A stretch of 64,000 bases of DNA from positions 26,900,459-26,964,458 of the forward strand of contig NC_079969.1 of assembly GCF_029852145.1 (NCBI RefSeq), read 5' to 3'. Origin of the DNA: Microplitis mediator (Eukaryota > Arthropoda > Insecta > Hymenoptera > Braconidae). The notes beneath the pieces were generated by a model. It saw only the letters and a program-made list of their open reading frames with translations. It was not told where the DNA came from and made no database searches. Positions within the stretch are counted from its first letter, which is position 1; every line of letters starts with the position of its first letter. The position numbers and the translations under genes were made by a program. This document shows, in pieces, positions 32,255 to 44,086 of this stretch.

Positions 32255-32472
32255 AAAAATTTAATGGCGGATAAAATAAATTTAAAATTTAAAAAATAAT
32301 TTGATTTGTAAAATTAAAATTAACGCATTAATTTCTCATAAAAAAGAAATTGAAGTGTCAATAGATGAATAGTAAAAATAATCAACTCTAACCTTTTCAA
32401 AGTTGTCATGAGTTGAATTTATTATTGTCATTATTTTTTTTTGGTTGAAAAATTATATAAAAATTATACAGT

Positions 32473-33508
32473 ATGGAGAATGAAGAAGAAGCGGAAATAA
32501 AAAAGGAATCTCTGGAAGAAGAAGTACAGAAAGGAATAATCGATGAAAAATCTAATAATAAAGTATCAAAATTAGCGTCTGACAGTTTGCGATCTAAAAA
32601 TAAATCTAGAAGAGTGATACCACGTGAGTGCTTGGACAGAGAAGACTGGATAAATTTATTGGCGACTCCGCGGTACTAACTAATTAATTTTCAATATTTC
32701 CTCATTAACTATTCACCAAAATAAAAAATTTTCAGGCGCATACGCACTCCCCCTTGCGTGAAAAACGAAAAAAAACGCGTTACTCTAGTGCGAGATAAAT
32801 TATCAGAACCGCCTCGTCATCGGATAATTTCTACTCTGCAAGACCGCGGAAAAATTTTACCAGCTCCGTTAATTGATCGTCTGATAAACATTTTGGAGTT
32901 CGAAGATTCTCTAAGCCCAGAGTAATTAATTCCAGCTTCCTACTGTAGTATAAAATAAATAAATAAATTAATTAATCAATCAATCAATCAATCAACGATT
33001 TTTCAGACAAGCAGAAGAATTATTTTTCGATACGACCAAGAAGAAGAAGAAGAATAAATTAAAAACAATAGTGTGTCGCGGCAAAGCGATAAAAGCAGTA
33101 GCAGACAGCAGTGAAGACTTTGATAGAGATGCTGTTCTCTGTCAATATAAATTAGCAGAAGCATTAGTGCGAAGTATTCTTCAATGGGAATGCCCGTTAC
33201 CCCGCGAAGAATTCAAAGACATCGCGGATGTTATGTTCCAACGTTTAAAAGGCGTTATCACTAACGGCACACACTCGGCCTTGGATGAGGACGAGAAAGT
33301 GTATCAACAAATGCGAATTATTTCCGAGATCGTGGGCTGCTGGGTCGCGGGAGTCCTCATCGAAGTCGCTCAGAATAACGAACAGCTGCTCAAGGAAGAG
33401 TGCGAAGAAAGGAAAAAGGCCGCGGAAGAAGACTCTTATGATGACGACAGCGATAATGTTATCGATGAATATTCAACGGACTCTACTCTGAATTCCGCCC
33501 ACCAATAA
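32473..33508 (+). CDS. Unrecognised 295-aa charged protein, 3 exons
   Basis: The exons are 32473-32672, 32736-32921 and 33007-33508; all junctions are GT-AG and in phase 2. The N-terminus is acidic and lysine-rich (MENEEEAEIKKESLEEEVQ), followed by DREDWINLLATPRRIRTPP. The short LATPRR-type string recalls the repeats of THEG-like sperm proteins, but that is weak. The middle (RIISTLQDRGKILPAPLIDR) and the helical C-terminal half (AEALVRSILQWECPLPREEF, MRIISEIVGCWVAGVLIEVA) look like a folded helical domain. The tail is acidic (DSYDDDSDNVIDEYS). No signal peptide or TM segment. I do not recognise the family, so no function is given. Confidence 0.8.
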
Positions 33509-34985
33509 ATTACTTACTATTATATTAACTATTTACTCACTACAGATCATTATCTTTTTTTTTTTATTTCATGTAGTGAAAGTCGGGTATATCATTTCTC
33601 TCTTGATTTAAAAAAAAAAAAAAAAAATTTAATTATTAATTTTGTTTTTGCTGCGGTAACAGGCTTTCTAGTCTATAATCCACTTAAATTTAAATATTCG
33701 CGATATCTGTAGTGTGAATTTAAAAATAAAAGTCGGTGACAGTCTTTGGTATCCACGCTCTCGTTTCCTCATTCGATCGGTATAATATATTATAACGCAA
33801 ACGTAAAAACGTGTAACGGAATATCTGGTTTCATGTTGTGGAGAAAGCGACAATCATTTTATACATTTAACCACTCATACTGCCGGAAGATATCATTAAT
33901 ACTCTGTACCTATACAATATTTTTACCATCAATAAATTATAATAAAATTTATATTTTATTGACAATAAATAAAATAGTATTCTAAAGAAATGAAAAGTTT
34001 TATTTTATTACTAAATTTTACTATTTAATTAAAAAGTCATTTTTTTTATCATTATTACTTTTAGTATCTTATCAAGTATAATTAAAAATAGATAATGAGC
34101 TAAATACAAATATATATGAGTATGTTAGTATGGAGCTTAAAGTGAAGCAAAAAGCAGGTATCGAACAACCTAGTTCAGATGTTTATGCCCAAAGCAATAT
34201 CATAAGTGTGCCAAAGAAAGAGCGGCATGGAAGTATGAGGTAGAGGTAAAAGTTGATGGTGGATATGGAAGTAAAGGTAGAGGTAGAGGTAGAGGTAGAG
34301 GAAGTTGGTATGATCGGTGAACTGGGAGTTGTATACTCGGTACTGATTATAAGAGAAAGAAAGAAAGTGCGAGGTATAACGGAGAGAAATTGTAGAGATA
34401 GTTTTTAGTCGGTGATACCGCGACCGCTGGTGGGGTTCCATTCCCGCGGAGGTCTACTGCTCGTAGTCTCTGGCCATGACATTGCGCGCGCGCGAACCGC
34501 CAACTCCACTTACCTTATCCACCTCGTCCACGAGTAGTGAAAACGTATTGACAGTCTAGCTCTGTTTATTTCCTAGTTGACCATAGTCTTCCTCATTTAA
34601 ATTAAATGTTTTTAAATTTATTCCGTCAACTTTAAATATTTATTTTAAATTATGTTACGAATATGCTGTGATAATATTTAATCAATAGTTTAAATAGTTT
34701 TTTTTTTTTTATCAATGAATCTGCTCTAAGGTAAATATTAAATAAATAAATCATTTTACTAGATAATTAAATTTTTCATCCGCGGATTATTTAAAAATTA
34801 ATTTTCGTTTATGTAACGCACGTAAATTCATTCAATGATAAGACAATTGTTATATAATTTATATATATTTAGATTAAATAATAAAATTACACAACTAAAA
34901 ATAAACTTACATTTCTTTTTTTATTGTAACGCATTAATGAGTGTAATTACAAAATTTTTATTTTAGAAATTTCTATACATTTATA
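33509..34985. other. Intergenic, with a GC-rich promoter-like patch
   Basis: 3' flank of the 32473 gene, then AT-rich DNA, a GGTAGA short tandem repeat at 34271-34300 and a GC-rich patch at 34425-34530 (CATTGCGCGCGCGCGAACCG). The patch could be the promoter or first untranslated exon of HSD17B12. Confidence 0.4.
34425..34530. promoter_or_regulatory. GC-rich patch, possible HSD17B12 promoter
   Basis: Isolated CpG-rich stretch in AT-rich DNA, 1.6 kb upstream of HSD17B12. The coding exon of that gene begins right at a splice acceptor (TTTAACAG before GATGG), so an upstream non-coding exon is required. Confidence 0.35.
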
Positions 34986-35830
34986 TACACTAATGAAAAA
35001 AATTAAAGGAGCAGAAAATTTTTTAAATTTTTTAGTGATTTTTGTAAGGCTGTAACTTGGTGAAAAATAATCGTATCGAGATTTTAAAAAAAGTTTTTTA
35101 TAGCTTAAAATCTCTAGTTTTGGTGAATTTTTTTCAAAATTTTTTAAAAGCTCCAGTTATTGCGCAAACATGAGAAATACCGTGAGACAAAAAATTTCTA
35201 AATTTTTTTTTTTTTTTCCGAAGAGCCCACGGACCGCGGAAAAATTCTTTCAACTGAACAAATGCATAGCTCGTTTAGCAAATTTATTCAGCTTCAATTT
35301 GGTTTTTTTTTTAACCTCGTAGAACGATTTGTCGCAGAGATATCAGCCTTCAAACAGAAAATGATCCTTTTGACTTTGATCATCGATATTTCAGGTACCA
35401 ACGATCGCACAGAAAGTTGAAGGGCGGCGTTGAAAATTTGAATAAATTCCCTATAAGACCCTGTCATCATTTTTTGGAAAAAAAATTTTTTTTATTTTTA
35501 ACATCCATTAGAATTAAGTACAAAAAAATGACTTTTTTAGTAAATCAACCGCTACTCTGCAAATATCGATAAAAAAAATAATGTTGCCAGGGACTTTTTT
35601 AGCTTAATGTACCTCCAAGACCCCTGTAAATTTTTGCGCAATCATGTTTGCGCAATAACTGGAGCTTTTAAAAAATTTTGAAAAAAATCCACCAAAACTA
35701 GAGATTTTAAACTATAAAATGCTTTTTTTAAAATCTCGATACGATTATTTTTCACCAAGTTACAGCCTTCCAAAAATCACTAAAAAATTCATAAAATTTT
35801 TCTGCTCCTTTAATTTTTTGCATTAGTGTA
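34986..35830. mobile_element. 0.84-kb foldback element
   Basis: Inverted arms of about 190 bp (for example GGCTGTAACTTGGTGAAAAA against TTTTTCACCAAGTTACAGCC) flank a ~450-bp unique spacer. The ends are ACTAATG(A/C)AAAAAATTAAAGG and its complement. It lies between the GC-rich patch and HSD17B12 exon 1, possibly in a 5' intron. Confidence 0.85.
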
Positions 35831-36158
35831 TTATATATATATATATTGGTTTTGTATGACGGATGACTACTTATCATTCATTTATAACAATAGATTCTTT
35901 TATAAAACAATAAAACCCTTCCGCTGATTATTCTAGAAATTGAATGCTAATTTAAATTATACAATAAATTGTGGTGGGAGTTCATTAATAAACATCAAAT
36001 CACGTTAAATGTACAGCACCGTTATCATTACAGTATCAAAGTTCTACGGTAGTAGATCACTTTAACCAGGTGTTTAAATATTTATTTTTAAAATTTACTC
36101 GACTGTTTATTAAATAATTAATTAATTTATTGTTAATTATTTAATTAAATTTAACAGG

Positions 36159-38145
36159 ATGGCATTGACCTGCTGGGAAAAACTGGCATTAGCGGCACTA
36201 GCTGCAGTAGGATTACGTATATTACTTCGGCTATCAGTATTTACGTGGAAAAAAATAATAGCACCGAGTCTTGGCCGCGGAATAAACGTCGCGACTCAAG
36301 GAAAATGGGCAGTAATCACTGGTGCGACTGATGGTCTTGGTAAAGCTTACGCACAAGCACTTGCAGCTAAAGGCCTGGACATTGTTTTGATATCCAGAAC
36401 ACAAGCGAAATTAGAAGACGTTGCTAAAGAAATCCGCACGAGCTATGGGGTGGAAACGCGGGTTCTCGAAGCCGATCTCACTGAAGGCCAGCCCGTGTAC
36501 ACAAAAATCGCAAAATTAATCGAAGGCCTTGAGGTAATTTTTTGTAAATGTTAAAATTTACATATGACAATAAAAGAACTTTTTTTTAACAGGTAGGAGT
36601 GCTGGTAAATAATGCGGGAATGAGTTACGACCATCCGGAATTATTTACAAATATTACGGAAGAAACTATCACGAACATTTTACAATTAAATGTGGCGGCG
36701 ACTACCGCTATTGCCCGAGCGGTACTTCCGGGCATGATGGAACGCCGTAAAGGTGTAATTATAAATATAAGTTCTACGGCAGCAGCTATTCCGAGTCCTT
36801 ATTTGTCTGTTTACGCTGCGAGTAAAGCGTTTGTTGATAAATTAAGTGCCGACTTGGCGGTCGAAGCCGCGCCGCGTAATGTTACGGTCCAATGTGTTCT
36901 TCCGGGTCCAGTTGCTACTAAAATGTCCAAGATAAAGTATGTCAGATATTTTTTTGTGTAATATTTTACCCAGGGAAAAATAACCGGGTAATTTATATTT
37001 ACGGTTATTTTGCCCGCCGGTTATTTTACTACAGATGGAAATTACACGGAGAAATGATTCTTGTTGTCTATTCTATTGCTATGCTATGGTGTCATTGCAA
37101 ATCCGGACCATGTTGGTCACCTACACAGAAAAAAAGAATTTCTTGGCGCAAGAAATATTTTGTATTATGAATTGAAGACAAAAATTTTTCTTGGCTCAAG
37201 AATTTTTTTCTCGCCTAAAAAATTTTTTTCTTGTTCCGAGAAAATTTTTTCTTACCCCAAAAAATGTTTTGTTTTCACTTTATAATACAAAAAATTTCTT
37301 GGGTCAAGTAAAAATTTTCTTAGAACAAGAAAAAATTTTTTGCGCCAAGAAATCCTTTTTTTCTGTGTACGGAAATAAACACATGCGAAAATTACTATGG
37401 CCACAGTAATTTTCACCTCAAACGCGGGTTCAAATCCCAGTGAAGTCGAAATAATTTTTCACACACAGTGTGAGGTCTTTTGGTTTTAAGATTTGTCCCG
37501 GCCGACCTTTGAATTTGATTTGGTTTAAAAAGAGATTTTGAATTCGACAAAATTGGCGGGAAATGGGATTGCCTGAGACCCAATAGCATTTCAAACAAGA
37601 ATAATTTATCCGTCGCAGTTTAAATTATTTTTCACCATACCCGCATCGAAAGTTTAAATTCCTGCCCTGCTCATAGAAAAGGAAATCGTTCTTTTCATAT
37701 ACGAGCAAAAATTTAAACTTTCAGCTGCGGGTCTGTAAAAAATCTTATACACACCAGAAGGTAGGACCAATTCGCGTGTTTTCCACCCTGCATACACGGG
37801 TCAGAATGTCCTACTTTCCTCCCTAGGTGTATAATATACTAATTAATAATTCTAATTAACAGAAAAGCCTCATGGATGGCACCGACACCGGAAAAATTCG
37901 TCGAAGCCTGTTTGAAAACAGTCGGAATAGAGTCAAGAACGACTGGATATCCGCCTCATTGTTTAATTATCGGAACAATAAATGCCTTGCGATGTGTTTG
38001 TGAGAAAGGTGCTATTTGGCTGGTATCAAGGACAATGTTAAACGTTCGCGGTCGCGCGCTGAAGAAAAAAAAACAGGAACAAGACTCCAGTACACACGAA
38101 CATATAACTGATTTACCATCCAGACGAGAAATTCCGGTTGAGTGA
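36159..38145 (+). CDS. HSD17B12: Very-long-chain 3-oxoacyl-CoA reductase, 3 exons
   Basis: ER-membrane short-chain dehydrogenase that reduces 3-ketoacyl-CoA with NADPH in fatty-acid elongation. The exons are 36159-36533, 36593-36936 and 37863-38145, giving 333 aa. An N-terminal membrane segment (residues 8-30) precedes the nucleotide-binding motif TGATDGLG (54-61). NNAG (131-134) and the catalytic Ser186, Tyr199 and Lys203 (YAASK) are all present at standard SDR spacing. The C-terminus is longer than in human (312 aa) and ends in a hydrophilic stretch with an internal KKKK, not a terminal KKxx signal. The start follows an acceptor directly, so the 5' UTR is spliced. Intron 2 contains a family F repeat. 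AATAAA is at 38194. Confidence 0.93.
37121..37380. mobile_element. Palindromic repeat, family F, copy 1
   Basis: Ends TACACAGAAAAAAAGAATTT and TTTTTTTCTGTGTAC; the inside has CTTGG(C/G)(G/T)CAAGAA words in both directions. Copies also at 45373-45515 and 62836-62938. Intronic in HSD17B12. Confidence 0.75.
37395..37600. repeat. Possible SINE-like remnant with a B-box-like motif
   Basis: GGTTCAAATCCC at about 37428 resembles a Pol III B box. No clear A box or tRNA fold precedes it, so this is only a hint. Confidence 0.2.
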
Positions 38146-38193
38146 TATTTTAATCATTCGTTTTTTTCTGTTTTACTATTAACTTTTACTATT

Positions 38194-38199
38194 AATAAA
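38194..38199 (+). terminator. Polyadenylation signal of HSD17B12
   Basis: AATAAA 49 bases after the stop codon. Confidence 0.65.
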
Positions 38200-39099
38200 A
38201 TATATCTTGTTATATAGTTGTATGGGTTCGTTTTTTTAGCAAACTTTACCATCTTTATTTAATACTTAATCACTTATCATCATTGTCATTGTCATTAATA
38301 ATTTATAACTTATTACTTATCGCTACTTACAACTCGCTACTTAACTAACCCGATTATTTTTTAGCTGATTTATATTTTTTTTTGTACTTTGTTGCAGTGT
38401 GTCGTATTAAATGCAGGCGAGTGAACATATATCATTGAATATTCATACATAATAGTGCCAAAGGTCGACGACGTGCTATATTATTCATTAGCTTCATATG
38501 TATAATGCATATAATCATACGTCATTGATTTGCTTATTTGAATTTATTATTTTTTTATTTTTTTTAAACACATTGTTTCATTCATTCAATTAATATAAAT
38601 ATTTTTATACTGTTACATAACTATTGTTCTTATTTTAATTGTTAGTTAATAGTAATAGAAATAATAATAATATTTAAAGAACAAGGAAACTTATTTACCG
38701 CTGTGTAAAACTGGTTTGTTTATATAAATTAATTAATACAGACGTTATATATGATAATAATTTTTTTCTTTATATAGTGGAAGACAGGATGCGTTGTGGC
38801 AGGGTCTAATTTTATTAAGTATTATGTTACGAAGGTAAATTAATAATGGAGGATAATTATAGATCGATAGTTATGATAAATCATGATCTAAGTCGAGGGA
38901 AAAAATTAATGACGGCTGATGGTCAGCAACAGATATTTATTTTAATTAAATCAATACATTTTTTGAAATCACCATGAGCGTTTTTTTATGATGTGTGTTA
39001 GACTTTTGTAGGCTCTTTCTTTGATGAGCAAGGAACTTTTTCGTCACCGTAGGCCTGAAATATCGGATATTTTTTAACTTTGAGATTTATTTAAATTTT

Positions 39100-39382
39100 A
39101 CACTAAAAAATCGGGAGTGAAATCGGATTTTATTTGAATCCAAAGTCACTCAGTCACTTGGAGTTTTGGAATTTAAAAAAAATGACTCCGCATACGGAGT
39201 AAAGGGAGAATTTTTTTCAGGAGTGGTCTGGATTTTATTTAAATCCGGGTTCACTCCGATTCGGAGTTTTAGAATTAAAATAAACTCCGCTTCAGAGTAA
39301 ATTTCACTCCTAGAGGAGTAAATAAATAAACAGTCATCCACTCCGGATTTAATCCGCGTTCACTCCGTAATTTTTTAAAGTG
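39100..39382. mobile_element. Palindromic repeat, family D, copy 2
   Basis: Starts ACACTAAAAAATCGGGAGTG and ends ACTCCGTAATTTTTTAAAGTG, with several internal CTCCG/CGGAG inverted words. Confidence 0.78.
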
Positions 39383-39429
39383 AATTATGCTGTCGACTAA
39401 AATTGGAACAAGAAGTTGAGTCACCACCC

Positions 39430-39800
39430 TGATTAAACAACTGAATTCGAGCGAATTAAAAATTTTAATTCTGTTATATTCTGTCGAATTCTGCAAAACA
39501 GAATTCAACTGAATTGAAAATTTGAATTTGAATTAAACAGAATAAAACCGATTTAAAAATTTCAAATTCGTTTTAATTCAGTTTAATTCGGATTCAGGAC
39601 CAGAAATCGGAGAATTATTTTCGAATTAAACCGAATAGAATTATTTAAATTTGTTTTAATTTGGACAAATTCTGTTTTTCCTGCCGAATGAGACAGAATT
39701 CATTTTTAAGTTAGGTACCGAATTAACAGAATTTATCTGAATTAAATAGAATTAAAAATTTAATTCTGTTTATTTCGATCGAATTCAGTTGTTTAATCAG
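39430..39800. mobile_element. Palindromic repeat, family E, copy 2
   Basis: Begins CCTGATTAAACAACTGAATT and ends AATTCAGTTGTTTAATCAGG. This is the uninterrupted form of the element at 2637-3235. Confidence 0.78.
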
Positions 39801-40091
39801 GGCAAAAAATTACCATACTGTACTATCCCTGGTGGAAATTTTTCGGACTTTTCGCTGAAAAACTTTGAAAAAGTTTTTAGAACTTTAGAATTGAGTTTTT
39901 CAGAGAAAATTCCGAAAAATTTCCACCAGGGATAATTATTATTGTGAGCCTTTGAAAATTTTTAATTCTCTACTATAAAACCTATTTTAGACAAATAGTT
40001 TAAATTTCCACTACAATTTATCAATAAGTTTTAACTTTATGACATTTTAATACCGCGGCGTACTAATAATTTGACGACTCAATTTCCTGTT

Positions 40092-41179
40092 TCAAGCTTC
40101 GTCGACAACATAATAAAAATACGTATATCTAAAAATATTAACTTTTTTCATTGAAGATGCACGACGACGTCTACTAGAAGGCGTCATAAATTTCCCTGCC
40201 ATGTCTTGTACGGTTTTGTAGAAATTTTGCGCCATTTCAGGAGCTTTGGCAAACAGTTCTTTTCCAGCATTCATAAAACCTTCAGCTACTTTTTTCATAG
40301 CGGACGCTGCTTGGTCAAAACCAGGTATTTGTCGGGTCATCTAATTAATTCATTTATTTATTTATTTATTAAGTAAGTTTCGTTTAAATGCACGGGGCAG
40401 CTGAATAAATAAATAATAAAACTTACGCGGTGTAATTCCACTTGAGACCGAGCATCGACAGACTAAAAAATATTAAGTTTTGTAACATTTGACATAACAG
40501 TAAATTTACCACTTTTATTTTTTTTCGCGCGAAAATTCAAAAATTTGAATTTATTAAGAAATTACAGTTTCAAAATTTACAATTATCGTTTATGTAATCT
40601 CATATATATAATATATAATTTATATTTGCGGTTATTCAGTCGACCGGTAATTTTACCACCGGGTTAGTCGTGTTACCACGAAAATGTAAATATATATGAA
40701 ATACAAAAAGTAAATGAAATAAAAAAATTTAACCTGGATTTCATTAAAAGAAGGGACAGCACGACGACTTCTATTAGAGTGACCTCCCATTTTCTCATGG
40801 ATTTTCTTGCCCATTTCATGAGCTTTTGCTGCCATATCCTTTCCATGATTCATCCCATTTTCACTCATGTTTTTCATAGCCGACATTCCTTGATCCATAC
40901 CAGGTCCTTTGCCAGACCTTTCGAACGCTTGGCGAGTTATCTAATAAATTAATCAATTAATTAATTAATAAATTAAATAAATAGTTAATTTGATAATCAA
41001 TCAATAAAATTTTTCTTACACGATGCAAAACAGATTCAGTGTACTGAGCATTGACAAGCTAAAAAAAATCGGTATTAAAATTTAAAAATATCTACAAGTT
41101 AAAAAGTCTATTGAAAAGCGAATCCTACCAGTCCACTGCAGAAAATGATAAATAGCACCGACATATTTGTGGAATTCAT
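40092..41179 (-). CDS. Secreted Met/Lys-rich protein with a duplicated exon pair, 5 exons
   Basis: The exons, in transcript order, are 41179-41129, 41058-41020, 40940-40734, 40462-40427 and 40340-40092; every junction is phase 0, giving 193 aa. A signal peptide (MNSTNMSVLFIIFCSGLLVN) spans exons 1-2. Exons 2 plus 3 (LVNAQYTESVLHR, then ITRQAFERSGKGPGMDQGMS and on) are homologous to exons 4 plus 5 (SVDARSQVELHR, then MTRQIPGFDQAASAMKKVAE and on). Each long exon is an amphipathic Met/Lys/Ala helix ending in a furin-like site (NRSRR and SSRRRR) followed by a short tail. No cysteines. It could be a processed peptide precursor, a venom or haemolymph component, or an antimicrobial; none of these is shown. 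The end of exon 5 might instead be a donor (AAAAAA|GTTAAT). Confidence 0.75.
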
Positions 41180-41573
41180 TTTGTCACACAAAAATGAAGA
41201 CTTTGGTCCCTCTGGGCTTACTGTGGTATCTTTTGGCCTGAACTTGTCATTTTATATGAAGCTACAAGTCCAATTAAAATATAACGTGAAGATAATCGGG
41301 TGTTTCTGAATGGCAAAAGATTTTCATCAAAATTATTTATTTTTAGATCCAGGAAATGATAATTTATTATTCTTATTTATTGTAACGAATACAATAATTT
41401 ATTTTTTGTTAAATATATATAAATAATTACCTTAATTACCTAGTTTCTAGATTTAATTATTTAATATATATAATTATGTAACAAATTATGGATCATTATT
41501 TTGAGTAATTAAAATGTATACAAATTAGTGTATATTTTTTGTTACATAACTATGGTAATTTTTTAGTAATGAG
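41180..41573. other. Upstream of the secreted Met/Lys-rich gene
   Basis: AT-rich promoter flank; nothing specific is seen. Confidence 0.4.
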
Positions 41574-43911
41574 ATATTTAAATTAATAATTTTTAGAATT
41601 TGAATTAAAAATTATTTTTCGTGTAATAAAATTAATAATTAATGCGGACATATTATTTGTACTGTGATACTTTTTTTAAAATAATTATTAGATCCTATAA
41701 ATATGTAAGGATTTTTTAATTAAACAAAAAATTCATAAATAATTAATTACTTATATTTAAATTAATAATTTTTTGAATTTGAATTTGAATTAAAAATTAT
41801 TTTTCGTGTAATAAAATTGAAAATTAATACGGACATATTTGTACTGTGATACTTTTTTTTAAAAAATAATTAGATTCTATAAATATGTTAAGATTTTTTA
41901 ATTAAACAAAAAATTCATAAATAATTAATTACTTACATTTAAATTCATAATTTTTAGAATTTGAATTAAAAATTATTTTTCGTATAATAAAATTAATAAT
42001 TAATGCGGACATATTTGTACTGTGATACTTTTTTAAAAATAATAATTAGATCCTATAAATATGCAAGGATTTTTTAATTAAACAAAAAATTCATAAATAA
42101 TTAATTACTTATATTTAAATTAATAATTTTTTGAATTTGAATTTGAATTAAAAATTATTTTTCGTGTAATAAAATTGAAAATTAATACGGACATATTTGT
42201 ACTGTGATACTTTTTTTAAAAAAATAATTAGATTCTATAAATATGTTAAGATTTTTTAATTAAACAAAAAATTCATAAATAATTAATTACTTACATTTAA
42301 ATTCATAATTTTTAGAATTTGAATTAAAAATTATTTTTCGTATAATAAAATTAATAATTAATGCGGACATATTTGTACTGTGATACTTTTTTAAAAATAA
42401 TAATTAGATCCTATAAATATGCAAGGATTTTTTAATTAAACAAAAAATTCATAAATAATTAATTACTTATATTTAAATTAATAATTTTTTGAATTTGAAT
42501 TTGAATTAAAAATTATTTTTCGTGTAATATAATTGAAAATTAATACGGACATATTTGTACTGTGATACTTTTTTTAAAAAAATAATTAGATTCTATAAAT
42601 ATGTTAAGATTTTTTAATTAAACAAAAAATTCATAAATAATTAATTACTTACATTTAAATTCATAATTTTTAGAATTTGAATTAAAAATTATTTTTCGTA
42701 TAATAAAATTAATAATTAATGCGGACATATTTGTACTGTGATACTTTTTTTTAAAAAATAATTAGATTCTATAAATATGTTAAGATTTTTTAATTAAACA
42801 AAAAATTCATAAATAATTAATTACTTACATTTAAATTCATAATTTTTAGAATTTGAATTAAAAATTATTTTTCGTATAATAAAATTAATAATTAATGCGG
42901 ACATATTTGTACTGTGATACTTTTTTAAAAATAATAATTAGATCCTATAAATATGCAAGGATTTTTTAATTAAACAAAAAATTCATAAATAATTAATTAC
43001 TTATATTTAAATTAATAATTTTTTGAATTTGAATTTGAATTAAAAATTATTTTTCGTGTAATAAAATTGAAAATTAATACGGACATATTTGTACTGTGAT
43101 ACTTTTTTTAAAAAAATAATTAGATTCTATAAATATGTTAAGATTTTTTAATTAAACAAAAAATTCATAAATAATTAATTACTTACATTTAAATTCATAA
43201 TTTTTAGAATTTGAATTAAAAATTATTTTTCGTATAATAAAATTAATAATTAATGCGGACATATTTGTACTGTGATACTTTTTTAAAAATAATAATTAGA
43301 TCCTATAAATATGCAAGGATTTTTTAATTAAACAAAAAATTCATAAATAATTAATTACTTATATTTAAATTCATAATTTTTAGAATTTGAATTAAAAATT
43401 ATTTTTCGTGCAATAAAATTAATAATTAATGCGGACATATTTGTACTGTGATACTTTTTTTGAAATAATAATTAGATCCTATAAATATGTAAGAATTTTT
43501 TAATTAAACAAAAAATTCAAAAATAATTAATTACTTATATTTAAATTCATAATTTTTAGAATTTGAATTAAAAATTATTTTTCGTGCAATAAAATTAATA
43601 ATTAATGCGGACATATTTGTACTGTGATACTTTTTTTGAAATAATAATTAGATCCTATAAATACGTAAGGATTTTTTAATTAAACAAAAAATTCATAAAT
43701 AATTAATTACTTATATTTAAATTCATAATTTTTAGAATTTGAATTAAAAATTATTTTTCGTGCAATAAAATTAATAATTAATGCGGACATATTTGTACTG
43801 TGATACTTTTTTTGAAATAATAATTAGATCCTATAAATATGTAAGAATTTTTTAATTAAACAAAAAATTCAAAAATAATTAATTACTTATATTTAAATTC
43901 ATAATTTTTAA
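41574..43911. repeat. ~180-bp satellite, 13 units
   Basis: Each unit carries GGACATATTTGTACTGTGAT followed by an AT-rich body. Unit anchors lie near 41643, 41828, 42003, 42184, 42361, 42542, 42720, 42898, 43078, 43254, 43431, 43608 and 43784. Two variants (with GATTCTATAAATATGTTAAG or GATCCTATAAATATGCAAGG) alternate through the middle as ~355-bp dimers. The last three units are a third, homogenised variant. Confidence 0.93.
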
Positions 43912-44086
43912 TTCGACAGCCGGTAAAATAAATTTCTAAATTAGCATCCAAATGGTAAAATGTTTTATACAAAAAAAAAGTCTGAACTTTGTTTCTGGCA
44001 ATAAAAATATAAATAAAATATTATGATAAGATTATTTATTTTTCTGTTTTATAAATTAAGTAATTAAATTATTTATAAAAAACAAA

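Larger units (their letters stand above)
38146..40091. other. Intergenic between HSD17B12 and the secreted Met/Lys-rich gene
   Basis: Convergent 3' flanks. It holds family D (39100-39382) and family E (39430-39800) repeats; otherwise AT-rich with nothing recognised. Confidence 0.5.

Noticed and set aside
41574..43911. CRISPR-like array
   Set aside because: Repeats are ~180 bp and contiguous without unique spacers, and the genome is eukaryotic. It is a satellite.
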